Origin: Lysinibacillus sp. FSL M8-0337
GTDB lineage: Bacteria > Bacillota > Bacilli > Bacillales_A > Planococcaceae
Assembly: GCF_038593855.1 (NCBI RefSeq)
Contig: NZ_CP151996.1
Span: forward strand, 2,542,001-2,606,000
DNA length: 64,000 nucleotides
Direction: 5' to 3'
Shown here: in pieces, positions 25,167-34,858 of the stretch
Position numbering within the stretch: the stretch's first letter is position 1
How the letters are laid out: every line of letters begins with the position of its first letter
Notes under the pieces: generated by a model
Told to the model about the DNA's origin: nothing
Database searches by the model: none
What the model saw: the letters and a program-made list of their open reading frames with translations, nothing else
Made by a program: the position numbers and the translations under genes

Positions 25167-26720
25167 TTATCTTCGTTCTATTTGATAATCTATGCGTAAA
25201 AAAGACAATCCAAAAATGCGCATCGTATGTATCGCCGTTAAAGTTGTATCATTTTTAGCAGTAATCGTAAAATGCTCATTTAAGGGCAGTCTCAATATAT
25301 TTTGTTTGAATGCTAAATAGATACCTGCTTCCCCTGTTTTGGAGCTTGTTATATGTAATTTTCCGTCTTGCTCATATACATATAAAATACCTATCATTGT
25401 TGAAAAAGGTAATGGTAAAGCAATATTCATATACGTTGTTTGATTGGTCGTATGTTGTGAGTAAATGGCTACGAATATCGTTTGCTCGTTTATTTTACGA
25501 ATCCAAGCACGCGGAGCAAGGCGACCATCCTGTCGTTCATCTACTTTCACAATAACGCCATTCATCTCCACTGGTCGACTGGATAGCGGCAAATTAAGCT
25601 GTTGCATCCAACGGCTAATTCCTTGATAGATGAATGCAAATGGTTTAAACCATAATCGCCATTGTACCGAAGCAGTTAAACGATAATTAGTCGTTTGCTC
25701 ATAAAAATGTGGAATAATTTGCGGAAGTTTCCGTGTATCTACAAAATCTTGCAGTGTATCAACTAAACCGGTATGCGGCTCTTCCAGAGGCTGTAGTTTC
25801 CCCCGTATACGACTCACCGGAAACGTAAAAGGCTGATGGGAAGATTTTGGGACGTCTATTCCCCACGCGATTACCCCCATCAATCCAAACAATAGACAAT
25901 TCACTAAACCATGATAGGTTAACATGTCGGGAATACTTATAATCGACGTGCCAGTAAAATTTCCAATAGCATAAAGAAAAGATCCTAAAATGGTCAAACA
26001 TAACGAGCCGTAAGAAATCCGCAATAGTACGCCCTGTCTCTTTGGCATAGTTGTTTTCAACGACAGTGTAAATAAGCAGTAGATGGCAAATATATAAAGG
26101 GCAACTGATACGATTTCAATGATTGTCGAAAACGTAATACCAAGTGCAACTAGCAATGGTCCTGTTAATAAAATCATGGCGACAGCATTGTACCATTTGC
26201 TTGTATGTAAACGTCCAAATAATCCAATTGATATAGCGAATAAACAAGCCGAATAGTGAAAATGAATTGCAGTTAACCATGTAATTAACGAGGAAAATCC
26301 TGTATCTATTTCTGCTATAAAGGCAAAGAACCATAGACCTCCGATAAATAAATAGAGGAGTCCAATATCTATAGCGATTTCAGCAATGTTCGTAAAACCT
26401 CGCTGTAAAAAGCGAGTCATACCTTGCAATGCCATATAAGCTGTATATACAACATATAAACCCGCTAAGAAAATCGCGAACTCACGACTAATAGGAAAAT
26501 GTAAAATTGTTACAACAAGCATCATGGCGATGACAAAGGTATGGCATATTTTGTTGAAAGGGACAACCATTTTTAGCATTGCTGGGATTAATACAAGTTG
26601 CGCAAATGTAAGTAACAGTAAATAATGTGGTTGCATGCTAAACAAATAGCAACACAACATTAGTACCCAACCTATTAATAACACGGGACTAAAGAGATTT
26701 TTGCGTAAATTCCCCAGCAT
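25167..26720 (-). CDS. yndJ: YndJ-like polytopic membrane protein
   Basis: 517 residues. At least nine hydrophobic segments fill residues 10-300, and a soluble C-terminal domain begins near residue 330. The layout and neighbours (a DUF4166 protein and an SRPBCC-DoxX protein) match the Bacillus YndJ locus. The start at 26720 overlaps the end of the DUF4166 gene by 32 bases, which implies translational coupling; GGGGAGG is 11 bases upstream. Its molecular activity is unknown; the symbol is by resemblance. Confidence 0.6.
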   Translation of the reverse strand: MLGNLRKNLFSPVLLIGWVLMLCCYLFSMQPHYLLLLTFAQLVLIPAMLKMVVPFNKICHTFVIAMMLVVTILHFPISREFAIFLAGLYVVYTAYMALQGMTRFLQRGFTNIAEIAIDIGLLYLFIGGLWFFAFIAEIDTGFSSLITWLTAIHFHYSACLFAISIGLFGRLHTSKWYNAVAMILLTGPLLVALGITFSTIIEIVSVALYIFAIYCLFTLSLKTTMPKRQGVLLRISYGSLCLTILGSFLYAIGNFTGTSIISIPDMLTYHGLVNCLLFGLMGVIAWGIDVPKSSHQPFTFPVSRIRGKLQPLEEPHTGLVDTLQDFVDTRKLPQIIPHFYEQTTNYRLTASVQWRLWFKPFAFIYQGISRWMQQLNLPLSSRPVEMNGVIVKVDERQDGRLAPRAWIRKINEQTIFVAIYSQHTTNQTTYMNIALPLPFSTMIGILYVYEQDGKLHITSSKTGEAGIYLAFKQNILRLPLNEHFTITAKNDTTLTAIHTMRIFGLSFLRIDYQIERR

Positions 26721-27300
26721 ACATCATCAACCTCCCCATAAGCGGATTATAAATCGATACGTGAATGGTAAAAACTTCTCTGCACTCATCATAGCCTTCC
26801 TCGACAATAACACGCCCTTCTAGCTGTTGCGGTATCGCGCATTCTAGCCTAGATATAACAAATCGTTGTGGCCCTGAGCGAATAATTAATTTCCCTTCTC
26901 TTGTCACTGAAAACAGTAAATCTGAATAAAAAAGAGCTGGTGAGCCTAAGTAATCTTTGACAATTTTTTTGATTGGATCAACCGTCATCCTCGCATCAAA
27001 ATACCTTGTCTTGTGATTAAAATAAAAAGATCGTTTCCATATGACCTCCAATTCTCCATTGGGCAGTTGTCGACATGTATTACTTATTGTAAAGGGGATA
27101 TCCTTTCCTGACTCAGGAAATAAAAATCTAAACTTTGCAGCTATTAGATAAAAGGGACGCATCCATTTTGCTCCTGATTGTATACGATGCATCACGCCTT
27201 GCGCATTAAACGTTTGACCTACTGGCAATGCATAGCGCTGTTGTAGTTTTGGATGGAGTCTTTTAAAGTCCTCCCCTAATAACGTTTGATAGATGGTCAT
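26689..27300 (-). CDS. DUF4166 domain protein
   Basis: 203 residues: MTIYQTLLGEDFKRLHPKLQ, then QRYALPVGQTFNAQGVM, a pattern I associate with DUF4166. It is soluble and probably beta-rich. ATG 27300 overlaps the stop of the SRPBCC-DoxX gene by four bases (ATGA), and its own 3' end overlaps the yndJ-like gene. The three genes therefore form a coupled operon. Role unknown. Confidence 0.7.
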   Translation of the reverse strand: MTIYQTLLGEDFKRLHPKLQQRYALPVGQTFNAQGVMHRIQSGAKWMRPFYLIAAKFRFLFPESGKDIPFTISNTCRQLPNGELEVIWKRSFYFNHKTRYFDARMTVDPIKKIVKDYLGSPALFYSDLLFSVTREGKLIIRSGPQRFVISRLECAIPQQLEGRVIVEEGYDECREVFTIHVSIYNPLMGRLMMYAGEFTQKSL

Positions 27301-28238
27301 TCTTTTTTCCCTCGCTTTCGTTTACAACTTGCCGCGCTAGGTAAATCTTTACTAAGAACAAATCCTACAATTGATAAGACCCATAATGCGCCATTTAATG
27401 TGACTGGGTTGAATGGTGCCATTGCAATATCAGTATCTACTAGCACAGCACCAAGCGTTAATAGTGGGAATAACATGATTTGCAGCCCAAAGAGCAGCCG
27501 CTTCCCTCTAGGACTAGGTACTAACCAGCAAAGCGCAAATAGCATCTCTGCCACACCAATCCAATAAACGAGTGAAGTTGCATTTGCTACATTGCGGTCA
27601 TTAGCAGCATTCAACTGTGTCAACGAATGTTCTACCATCATCACTTCCAGAGGATGTTGGAACAGTACTTTAGGTATTAGTCCATGATACAACCAAACGA
27701 AGCAAAATAGTGCGCTAATAAGCAGTGTTAGAAAAAAGCGTCGATATTGCGCAGATGGATTTTCACCCTTCTCTAGCCACCTTTTCAATACATCAAAACT
27801 AAGTGCTGTTGCCCATCCCATTAATGGACGAAATACCAAGTCAAATAGCAAACCTAATTTGCCATAGCGCACTTCATAATCATATTGCGTTAAAAAAGTT
27901 AATCCTTGTTTCTTCGGAATATACTTCCAATAACCTTTGCCCTCTGTAATTGGTGATATTTTTTGTGGCGTCCCAAAATGCAAAGAGGATATTTTAACGT
28001 CATCTTTCGTCAAATGTTCCCCTTTACTTTCTCCCCAGCCACTCACTGTTACACCAGGCATCACTTTTGTTTCATAAGTAAAGCGTTGCAGTTCTGAAAG
28101 CTCTTCTTTTTCTTTATATGTAATGGATGTAAAGCGTAAATCCCACTGCTCATGCAAATTTGGGTTTTGAGTATAATGCCAAGCATCCTCAATCGGTGCT
28201 TGTATTTCAATTTCAACGTAAATCGGCTTTTTCTTCAT
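27297..28238 (-). CDS. SRPBCC domain fused to a DoxX-like membrane domain
   Basis: 313 residues from ATG 28238, behind AGGAGAGAG; the frame opens at 28268 without a site. Residues 1-150 begin KKKPIYVEIEIQAPIEDAWH, a START/SRPBCC ligand-binding barrel. From about residue 165 there are four hydrophobic segments with VYWIGVAEMLFALCWLVPSP, as in DoxX-like proteins. It is the first gene of the three-gene operon with DUF4166 and the yndJ-like gene. A lipid- or quinone-related role is possible, but that is inference. Confidence 0.7.
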   Translation of the reverse strand: MKKKPIYVEIEIQAPIEDAWHYTQNPNLHEQWDLRFTSITYKEKEELSELQRFTYETKVMPGVTVSGWGESKGEHLTKDDVKISSLHFGTPQKISPITEGKGYWKYIPKKQGLTFLTQYDYEVRYGKLGLLFDLVFRPLMGWATALSFDVLKRWLEKGENPSAQYRRFFLTLLISALFCFVWLYHGLIPKVLFQHPLEVMMVEHSLTQLNAANDRNVANATSLVYWIGVAEMLFALCWLVPSPRGKRLLFGLQIMLFPLLTLGAVLVDTDIAMAPFNPVTLNGALWVLSIVGFVLSKDLPSAASCKRKRGKKE

Positions 28239-28356
28239 CCCACTCTCTCCTCGAAATATAAATTTCAAACAATGATTGTAAGTTTGGAAACTTCTTAGTT
28301 AATTTTACTATATTTAACATTATAATAGTGCAATAACGATGAAGTTGATTACATCA

Positions 28357-28392
28357 AAAAAACACCTTTCATTCATGAAAGGTGCTTTTCAC
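28357..28392. terminator. Bidirectional intrinsic terminator
   Basis: CACCTTTCAT and ATGAAAGGTG form a short perfect stem with T-tracts on both sides, after the tubby-like gene and upstream of the SRPBCC-DoxX operon. Confidence 0.8.
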
Positions 28393-28393
28393 A

Positions 28394-28918
28394 CTATGCT
28401 CCGACAAATAAGACAGCCTGTCCTATGGCAATAAAAAATGCTTCATGTTGAATCGGGCTCGTTGCTTCAATTTCCAGCGTAATATCAAAATGTGTTTCTT
28501 GATAAACCGCTTGCCAGCGTGCAATTGGCTGTTCATCCAACGTAAACACAGACCAGCCTTCCATCTCCTTATTCAGCATTATTTTTTGTTGACCATCTGT
28601 TATGATTAAATCTGGAATCATGATTTGCCAGCCGTCATAGGCAATCATATAGTCTTTTCCTGTTACAAAGTCCTTGCCTTTGAAATGCACACGCCCACGT
28701 CGCGATACTTTTTTACAGGAGAAAAGACGTTGTCCGTCCACTGTGCTGACATCAAATTGTACAAAATATCGATAATCCATCGTACGGTCAAAAGCTTTTT
28801 TCAATCCATTGGAGTAAATCCGCTGTACAGTTGATGAGACGTTTCCTTCCTCATTCACTATTTGAACTACTTTCGTCGATTCAATCGTTACAGGTTGTTT
28901 ATATGTAAAAATTCTCAA
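28394..28918 (-). CDS. Tubby C-terminal / LURP-one-like domain protein
   Basis: 174 residues from TTG 28918 (AAGGAG nine bases upstream). Successive short beta-hairpins (TYKQPVTIESTKVVQIVNEE, SCKKVSRRGRVHFKGKDF) followed by a terminal hydrophobic helix (EAFFIAIGQAVLF) are the secondary-structure pattern of the tubby C-terminal/LURP-one fold: a 12-stranded barrel around a central helix. No catalytic motif is visible. The family call is from fold pattern and is moderately sure. Confidence 0.55.
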   Translation of the reverse strand: MRIFTYKQPVTIESTKVVQIVNEEGNVSSTVQRIYSNGLKKAFDRTMDYRYFVQFDVSTVDGQRLFSCKKVSRRGRVHFKGKDFVTGKDYMIAYDGWQIMIPDLIITDGQQKIMLNKEMEGWSVFTLDEQPIARWQAVYQETHFDITLEIEATSPIQHEAFFIAIGQAVLFVGA

Positions 28919-28963
28919 TCCGTTCGCTCCTTCAATTACGCTTGCTTTCTTTAAGCTAACATA

Positions 28964-29010
28964 AAATAAGCGTCAAATACAATTCACCTGTTGTATTTGA
29001 CGCTTAAATT
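28964..29010 (-). terminator. Intrinsic terminator of the toast-rack lipoprotein gene
   Basis: AAGCGTCAAATACA and TGTATTTGACGCTT form a near-perfect 14-base stem with a 10-base loop. It lies directly downstream of the stop at 29031. Confidence 0.75.
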
Positions 29011-29030
29011 AATCGTATTGTCGTAGGTAA

Positions 29031-29747
29031 TTACTTATCTAGTTTGAATGTAACGTCGCCTACGCCTAACTCCGAGTTCACCTCAAGCACTATATCTGCC
29101 TTTTCATACGCCTCATTCACATAAATCCCTTGACCTTTTGCAATAAAGCCTTCTAGATTCATCGAACCAATGCCTTTTTCGGTCGTTATTTTTACACCGA
29201 CTTCTGATGGTAAAATGACCGTAGTTTGCCCAACACCCGTTTCAATATTTGTTTTGAAGCTTTTTTTCCAATCGCCACCTAAGTCAACATTTAGGTCGCC
29301 TACCCCTGTTTCAATATCTAATTTTTCAAGTTTCAGTCCTCGTAAATCGAGCATTGCTTTTGATGCACCCGTCTCTATCGAAAGATCCATTGGAATGTCT
29401 TCATTTAATTGGACATCCCATAAATTTTTTATATTCCCCATTTTTACTTTACTAGAGCCTTTATGATCAATATCAATTTCACCTGTATTGCCACGTAGCT
29501 TATACTTCACTTCTGGTGCTAATTTATTAATATTATACTGGGCACTTCCCTCTAACCATTCTTTCGCACCTTTTGAAACCGTCATTTCCCCAACACCTAG
29601 ATTTATTTCAACATCTAATTTTTGTGCATCATCCTTTTTTACCTGAAAGGTATCTTCTTTTTCCTTCTCTGGAATCACAGAAAAACAACCGCTTAAAACG
29701 AACAACGAGCCACACATCATGAAAGCTAAAACCAATATTTTTTTCAC
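29031..29747 (-). CDS. Lipoprotein with toast-rack (DUF2154-like) repeats
   Basis: 238 residues. The lipoprotein signal ends LSGC with Cys21. The rest is beta-rich, with regularly repeated motifs at 20-30-residue spacing: LGVGEMTVSKG, TGASKAMLDL, TGVGDLNVDLG, TGVGQTTVIL, KGIGSMNLEG and LGVGDVTFKL. This is the ladder of the toast-rack domain related to LiaF/DUF2154. It would be surface-exposed and membrane-anchored; relatives take part in envelope-stress signalling, but nothing here shows that. Monocistronic. Confidence 0.78.
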   Translation of the reverse strand: MKKILVLAFMMCGSLFVLSGCFSVIPEKEKEDTFQVKKDDAQKLDVEINLGVGEMTVSKGAKEWLEGSAQYNINKLAPEVKYKLRGNTGEIDIDHKGSSKVKMGNIKNLWDVQLNEDIPMDLSIETGASKAMLDLRGLKLEKLDIETGVGDLNVDLGGDWKKSFKTNIETGVGQTTVILPSEVGVKITTEKGIGSMNLEGFIAKGQGIYVNEAYEKADIVLEVNSELGVGDVTFKLDK

Positions 29748-29897
29748 ATTATTTCCTCCTACTTTTTCATATCCTATTCATTTCATTTTATCTGATTCTC
29801 GCTATATGGAAACGACCCTTGGCTTTAACTTCATCTAAGACCTAAGACGTAGCCGTATCCATTTTCTTTACCATCTATATGCGACTACTTGTCAAAA

Positions 29898-29944
29898 ATT
29901 GAACCCTCCATCTTATTTAGTGCACTTAAGATGAAGGGTTCTGT
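29898..29944 (-). terminator. Intrinsic terminator of the ABC exporter operon
   Basis: On the minus strand GAACCCTTCATCTTA and TAAGATGGAGGGTTC pair with one wobble around 14 bases and are followed by AATTTTTG. Confidence 0.8.
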
Positions 29945-29985
29945 AAATGATTGCTATTCATTTTTTATAGGAAATTTAAAAGGGT

Positions 29986-31806
29986 TTAGACACTTGGCTG
30001 TTCTTGTTCTAACAGTAGTTTTTGCTGGAGATTGTTGTAAATTCCTTGTTGTTGCATCAGTTGTTGATGGTTACCTTGTTCAACAATTTCCCCTTGTTGA
30101 ATAACTAAAATTTGATTGGCATTTTCAATCGTTTTCAAACGGTGTGCGATGACAAAACTTGTGCGTCCTTGCATTAAATGTTGTAATCCTTTTTGAATAT
30201 CCACCTCTGTTTGCGTATCAACGCTAGATGTGGCTTCATCCAAAATTAAAATATCAGCATTTTCTAAAATAGCGCGAGCAATCGCTAGGAGTTGTCTTTG
30301 CCCTTGGCTTAAATTTCCTCCTCCAGCCTGTATAGCCGTATCGTATTGCGCTGGTAAGTATTTAATAAAATTATGCGCATTGGCAATTTTAGCCGCTTCT
30401 TCGACCTCTTCATCGGTCGCATCGAGCTTACCAAAGCGAATATTTTCACGAATAGTGCCCGTGAATAAATAGGTATCTTGTAATACTACGCCAACACGCT
30501 CTCGAATCGTGGCCATTTTATACTCCTCAATATTGTGGCCATCAATAAGAATCTCACCTGCATCCACATCATAAAAACGAGTCAGCAAATTAATAATCGT
30601 CGTTTTACCAGAGCCTGTAGGACCCACTAGTGCAATTGTTTCTCCTGCCTTGGCATGGAAAGTAATATTTTTTAGTATCGGCTGATTTGGCAAATAGCTG
30701 AAAGATACTTGTTGAAACGCAACCTCTCCCTTTAATCTGTGACAATCAATTGCCTGTGGTTTATCTGCCACTTCTGAAGGTTCATCTAAAATTTCAAAAA
30801 CTCGTTCTGCCCCTGCAATCGCTGATTGAAACGTATTTAATAAGTTCGACAGTTGATTAAGTGGACGGAAAAATTGACGCGTGTATGTGACAAATGCCGC
30901 AATAATTCCGACAGTTACTAGACCTTTCACAGTCAAAAATGCCCCTGTACCTATGACGACCGCTAGCCCTAAGTTATTCATAAAGTTGTTGATTGGCCCT
31001 AGTAAGCCGGACGTTATTTCGGCGCGTTGTGCTGAATTTCGAAGGTTGTTATTTTGTAATCGAAAAGTTTCGATTGCTTGCTGCTCTTTACCGAAAAGTG
31101 TAACGACCTCTGCACCTGTTATCATTTCCTCAATCGTTCCATTTAGCTTTCCTAAATCGCGTTGACGAGCTGCATAGTTTTTACTACTGCGCTTGACAAT
31201 TTGTTTAGTTGTGAAAACAATCAAAGGGATAATAATGAGCGTAACAATAGCCAATTGCCAGCTCAAGACAAACATCGCGATGCTCACTCCGATGACTGTT
31301 AAAATCGACGATACGATTTGTGTTACACTCTGGGCTAACGCTGTATTCAAATTATCAATATCATTGGTCACACGGCTCATTAAATCACCGAGTGCGCGTT
31401 GATCAAAAAACTTCACTGTTAATGTTTGCAGTTTTTTAAATAGTTCAAGACGTAATGTGCGAATCGTTTTCATCGCGACATGAATCATGACATACGTTTG
31501 TAACCAAGTAAAAATAGATGCGACAGTAAATATACAGGCAAGAACAATACTAAGTCGAATTGTCCCTCCTATTTGCTTTTTCATAATGTAGTCATCCACA
31601 ATATGTCCGATTAGATATGGTCCAGCTAAGCTTAAACATGTCGAAGCAATCACGAAAAATACCGAACAGTACAATCCTACTTTTTGTTGTTTGATATAGT
31701 GCCATACACGTAAGAGCGTTGTTTTTTGATTTTGAGCTTTTTCTGCTGGTCCGCCTATTCGTGGTCCACGTCCAAAATTCATTTGCTTTGATTGACTTTG
31801 ACTCAT
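29986..31806 (-). CDS. yfiC: Heterodimeric ABC exporter, YfiC-like subunit
   Basis: 606 residues: an exporter-type six-helix transmembrane domain (residues about 30-330), then a nucleotide-binding domain with Walker A GPTGSGKTTII, signature NLSQGQRQLL and Walker B ILILDEATSSVD carrying the catalytic Glu. ATG 31806 overlaps the preceding subunit's stop by four bases, so the two are co-translated. Length (606 against 577) and sequence resemble B. subtilis YfiC/YfiB. The pair would export drugs, lipids or peptides. The terminator at 29898 follows. Confidence 0.8.
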   Translation of the reverse strand: MSQSQSKQMNFGRGPRIGGPAEKAQNQKTTLLRVWHYIKQQKVGLYCSVFFVIASTCLSLAGPYLIGHIVDDYIMKKQIGGTIRLSIVLACIFTVASIFTWLQTYVMIHVAMKTIRTLRLELFKKLQTLTVKFFDQRALGDLMSRVTNDIDNLNTALAQSVTQIVSSILTVIGVSIAMFVLSWQLAIVTLIIIPLIVFTTKQIVKRSSKNYAARQRDLGKLNGTIEEMITGAEVVTLFGKEQQAIETFRLQNNNLRNSAQRAEITSGLLGPINNFMNNLGLAVVIGTGAFLTVKGLVTVGIIAAFVTYTRQFFRPLNQLSNLLNTFQSAIAGAERVFEILDEPSEVADKPQAIDCHRLKGEVAFQQVSFSYLPNQPILKNITFHAKAGETIALVGPTGSGKTTIINLLTRFYDVDAGEILIDGHNIEEYKMATIRERVGVVLQDTYLFTGTIRENIRFGKLDATDEEVEEAAKIANAHNFIKYLPAQYDTAIQAGGGNLSQGQRQLLAIARAILENADILILDEATSSVDTQTEVDIQKGLQHLMQGRTSFVIAHRLKTIENANQILVIQQGEIVEQGNHQQLMQQQGIYNNLQQKLLLEQEQPSV

Positions 31807-33536
31807 TGTCGTTCACCAGCCTTTTGCTGAGAAGCATAGATTGCTTTGTACGGTTCATTATTTTGTACTAATTGCTGATGCGTTCCTTGCCCAACAATTT
31901 CGCCATCCTCTAACACTATAATTACATCTGCCTGTTGAATGGAAGTAATTTTAGATGCAACAATAAATGTTGTTGTTTCTTGAAATTGCTCGTTAATCGC
32001 CTGCTGTACTTGCTTTTCAGATGCGCTATCTAGAGCGGACGTTGTATCATCTAAGACAAGGATAACTGGCTGTCTTACAAATGCGCGGGTTAGTGCTATG
32101 CGCTGTTTTTGACCGCCAGATAAGTTCGTTGCCCCTTGTGACAATTCATGTGCTAGCCCTTGTTCAAGTTTCGCAACAAATTCAGTTGCACAAGCTGCAT
32201 CAAGTGCCAGCTGTAATTCCTGTTGTGTCGCTTCTTCCTTCCCAAAACGTATATTTTTTTCAATTGTCCCTGAAAATAGTAAAGCCTTTTGCGAGGTAAA
32301 CCCAATATGTTTTCGTAACGTTTCCAATGCATATTGATGTAATGGCTTTCCATCTAGCAAAATAACTCCACTTGTCGGGTCAACTAGTCGTGGTAATAGT
32401 TTTACTAGTGTTGATTTACCACTCCCCGTTTTACCAATTATCCCAATTGTTTGCCCCACCTTTACAGAAAATGTAATGTTTTTCAGGACATCCTCCGAAT
32501 TTTCATAATAGCGGTAGCTTACATTTTGGAAGTCTATCATTCCTTGGATGGACGTCGTAATCGGCTGGGCTACTTCTGTCACTGCCACTTCCCTATTTAG
32601 GACGTCCACAATACGCTCCCCTGAAGGAAGAGCACGAGCAATTTGCATTAGCACCATACTGGAAGACATGAGTCCATTTAAAATAATCGTTAAATAGTTT
32701 ATAAACGCAAGTATGACACCAACTTGCAAAGTATCTGTTTCCACTTTAATGGCACCTAGCCAAAGTGCCGCAACAATGCCGATATTGACGACAAACATCG
32801 TAAACGGTACAAGTATTCCTACTATTTGTTCTGCCGTAATAAAACGTTTCGTTAGCGTGTCATTGTGCATAGCGAACTGCTCTACCTGATGCTTTTCACG
32901 TCGAAACGCTTTCACCACACGGATACCCGCTAAATTCTCCTGTAATTTTGTATTAACCCCGTCAATAGCCTCTTGTACTTTTCGATATAAAACACCTGAA
33001 TATTTTGTAAAAAAATACATGGCCATTATTAAAATCGGCACAATTACTAGTAAAATAGAAAATAACTCGCGAGCTGTTACAAAAACAATAATAACAGCAC
33101 CAATAAATAACAGCGGGCCACGAACAAAAATACGTAACGTCATCATAAACGCACGTTGAACACTTTCCACATCACTTGTTAAAATGGTAATGAGCTTACC
33201 TGTAGTGAAAGTATCACGTCCCTTTGCCGAATACGTCATCATTTTTTCATACAACGATTGACGAATATCAGAGGCAAAGTGAATAGCCGCCTTGGAACTA
33301 TAAAAAGAGCACCCAATCCCCCCTACTAGTCCAAGAACCGCACTCATCAGCATTAACACGAACATTTTAAAGACATATGGATTGTCACCATTTGCTATTC
33401 CTGTATCAATCATATGTTGCATAATGGTTGGTTGGATTAAATCCATCGTTACCTCAAGCACCATTAAAATAGGGGCAATCAGTGTAAAAAATTTATAGGG
33501 CCCTAAATACCTCCCTAACTGTTTAACTACTTGCAT
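31803..33536 (-). CDS. yfiB: Heterodimeric ABC exporter, YfiB-like subunit
   Basis: 577 residues, six-helix exporter domain followed by an ATPase domain with Walker A GKTGSGKSTLV and signature NLSGGQKQRIAL. The Walker B region reads VILVLDDTTSALD: the catalytic Glu is replaced by Asp. In heterodimeric exporters one ATP site is degenerate, and here the degenerate Walker B is in this subunit while YfiC has the Glu but a LSQGQ signature. Membrane helices begin at residue 15 (ILMVLEVTMDLIQPTIMQH). No MarR-type regulator is adjacent. Confidence 0.8.
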   Translation of the reverse strand: MQVVKQLGRYLGPYKFFTLIAPILMVLEVTMDLIQPTIMQHMIDTGIANGDNPYVFKMFVLMLMSAVLGLVGGIGCSFYSSKAAIHFASDIRQSLYEKMMTYSAKGRDTFTTGKLITILTSDVESVQRAFMMTLRIFVRGPLLFIGAVIIVFVTARELFSILLVIVPILIMAMYFFTKYSGVLYRKVQEAIDGVNTKLQENLAGIRVVKAFRREKHQVEQFAMHNDTLTKRFITAEQIVGILVPFTMFVVNIGIVAALWLGAIKVETDTLQVGVILAFINYLTIILNGLMSSSMVLMQIARALPSGERIVDVLNREVAVTEVAQPITTSIQGMIDFQNVSYRYYENSEDVLKNITFSVKVGQTIGIIGKTGSGKSTLVKLLPRLVDPTSGVILLDGKPLHQYALETLRKHIGFTSQKALLFSGTIEKNIRFGKEEATQQELQLALDAACATEFVAKLEQGLAHELSQGATNLSGGQKQRIALTRAFVRQPVILVLDDTTSALDSASEKQVQQAINEQFQETTTFIVASKITSIQQADVIIVLEDGEIVGQGTHQQLVQNNEPYKAIYASQQKAGERQ

Positions 33537-33624
33537 TCTTTCGTCTCCGTTCCTTGTAAATCACATACGCTATTCATTATAACTGAAAATCATTCCCAAT
33601 TGGCAACTGAATTCAGTTGCATTC

Positions 33625-33792
33625 AGTGACAGGCACTTAAACAATTTTCTGGCTAGAAAGTAAAAATCCACTTGAACTTCTGCGGGAACTCACATACAGA
33701 AAGTCACAACATACGGCACAAAAGCGGGAGTTGTGACTTACATAATGCTACGCAAAAGCCAAGTGGATAGAGTGACAGGCACTCAAACAATT
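33625..33792. repeat. Intergenic element: direct repeats around nested inverted repeats
   Basis: 22-base direct repeats (33625-33646 and 33771-33792, one mismatch), beginning AGTGACAGGCACT, bracket 124 bases. Inside are nested inverted repeats: TCCACTTG/CAAGTGGA (33667-33674, 33760-33767) and AGTCACAAC/GTTGTGACT (33702-33710, 33730-33738). It is placed between the nrdB stop and the yfiB start. It looks like a small mobile or REP-like element, possibly serving as a terminator. Confidence 0.6.
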
Positions 33793-33805
33793 ATATTATA
33801 TTAAA

Positions 33806-34846
33806 TTACAAGTCATCGAAGCCGTTATCTTCTACATTTACTTTTACATATTGACGGGATCGTTGCTCAAAGAAATCTGTCTTTCCTAAGTCTACATCCT
33901 CATATGCTTTAATCCATTTTAATGGATTTTTTCTATACCCCTCAAACGGACGCTCTACCCCTAGTTGGTGGCAACGTACATTCGCATAAAAATGGACATA
34001 ATCATGGACATCTTCCACATCGAGTCCTTCGATTTTTTCACCTATGACTTCATTTGCCCAATCGATTTCAAGTTGAACCGCTTCGCGGAAAATCTCCTGC
34101 ACACGCGCCGCTCGTTCTGGTGTATCATATTCAGGAAATTCCGCTAGCAATTCCTGATAGATTTTCACAAATAAATCCACATGTAGCTGTTCATCACGGT
34201 TGATATAATTGATCATTGTTGACGAAGCCACCATTTTTTGATTGCGCGCTAAATGATAGAAGAAGGCAAAGCCTGAATAGAAAAATAAGCCTTCTAAAAT
34301 AACATCATAGACAATGGCCTCTAACATATTTTCAACGTTTGGTTCCTCTGCAAATGCTTGATAGCCTTTCATAACGAAATCATTGCGACGTTCTAACACT
34401 GGCTCCGTGCGCCAAAAGTCAAATGTCCGGTCTTGTTCATCTTTATTTACAATACTGGATAAAACATAAGAATAGGAATGATTATGAATCACCTCTTGTT
34501 GCGCTAAAATAATCATTAAGGCATTAAGGCTCGAATCCGTTAAATAGTCCGCCACCTTGCCCGCAAAATCCGTTTGTACACTGTCTAAGAGCGCTAGTAA
34601 ACCAATAATTTTCAAAAATGATTCCTGTTCATCCGCTGATAAAGTTGGAAATTGTTTGACATCATTGCTCATATTAATCTCAAAAGGTGTCCAAAAGTTC
34701 CCAAGCATTTTTTTATATTTTGGGTACGCCCAACTAAAACGCACATCATCCCAGTTTAAAATATTAGAAGAGCGCCCGTTCACAATGGCTGTCGAACGGT
34801 TTGGCGCCTCCTTATCCATCATTTTTCGTTTCGTAATTGTTGTCAT
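33806..34846 (-). CDS. nrdB: Ribonucleotide reductase class Ia, beta subunit
   Basis: 346 residues, GGAGG before ATG 34846. Ferritin-like fold with di-metal ligands: Asp in LLALLDSVQTDF, Glu and His in QQEVIHNHSYSYVL, Glu in ILEGLFFYSGF, and Glu/His in NRDEQLHVDLF. The Tyr four residues after the first His (HNHSY) is the radical tyrosine. The sequence FDFWRTEPVLERRN is of NrdB (class Ia) rather than NrdF type, and no nrdI is present, which agrees. It makes the tyrosyl radical for NrdA. It lies 12 bases after nrdA, under the same cobalamin riboswitch. Confidence 0.92.
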   Translation of the reverse strand: MTTITKRKMMDKEAPNRSTAIVNGRSSNILNWDDVRFSWAYPKYKKMLGNFWTPFEINMSNDVKQFPTLSADEQESFLKIIGLLALLDSVQTDFAGKVADYLTDSSLNALMIILAQQEVIHNHSYSYVLSSIVNKDEQDRTFDFWRTEPVLERRNDFVMKGYQAFAEEPNVENMLEAIVYDVILEGLFFYSGFAFFYHLARNQKMVASSTMINYINRDEQLHVDLFVKIYQELLAEFPEYDTPERAARVQEIFREAVQLEIDWANEVIGEKIEGLDVEDVHDYVHFYANVRCHQLGVERPFEGYRKNPLKWIKAYEDVDLGKTDFFEQRSRQYVKVNVEDNGFDDL

Positions 34847-34858
34847 TTTCTATTCCTC

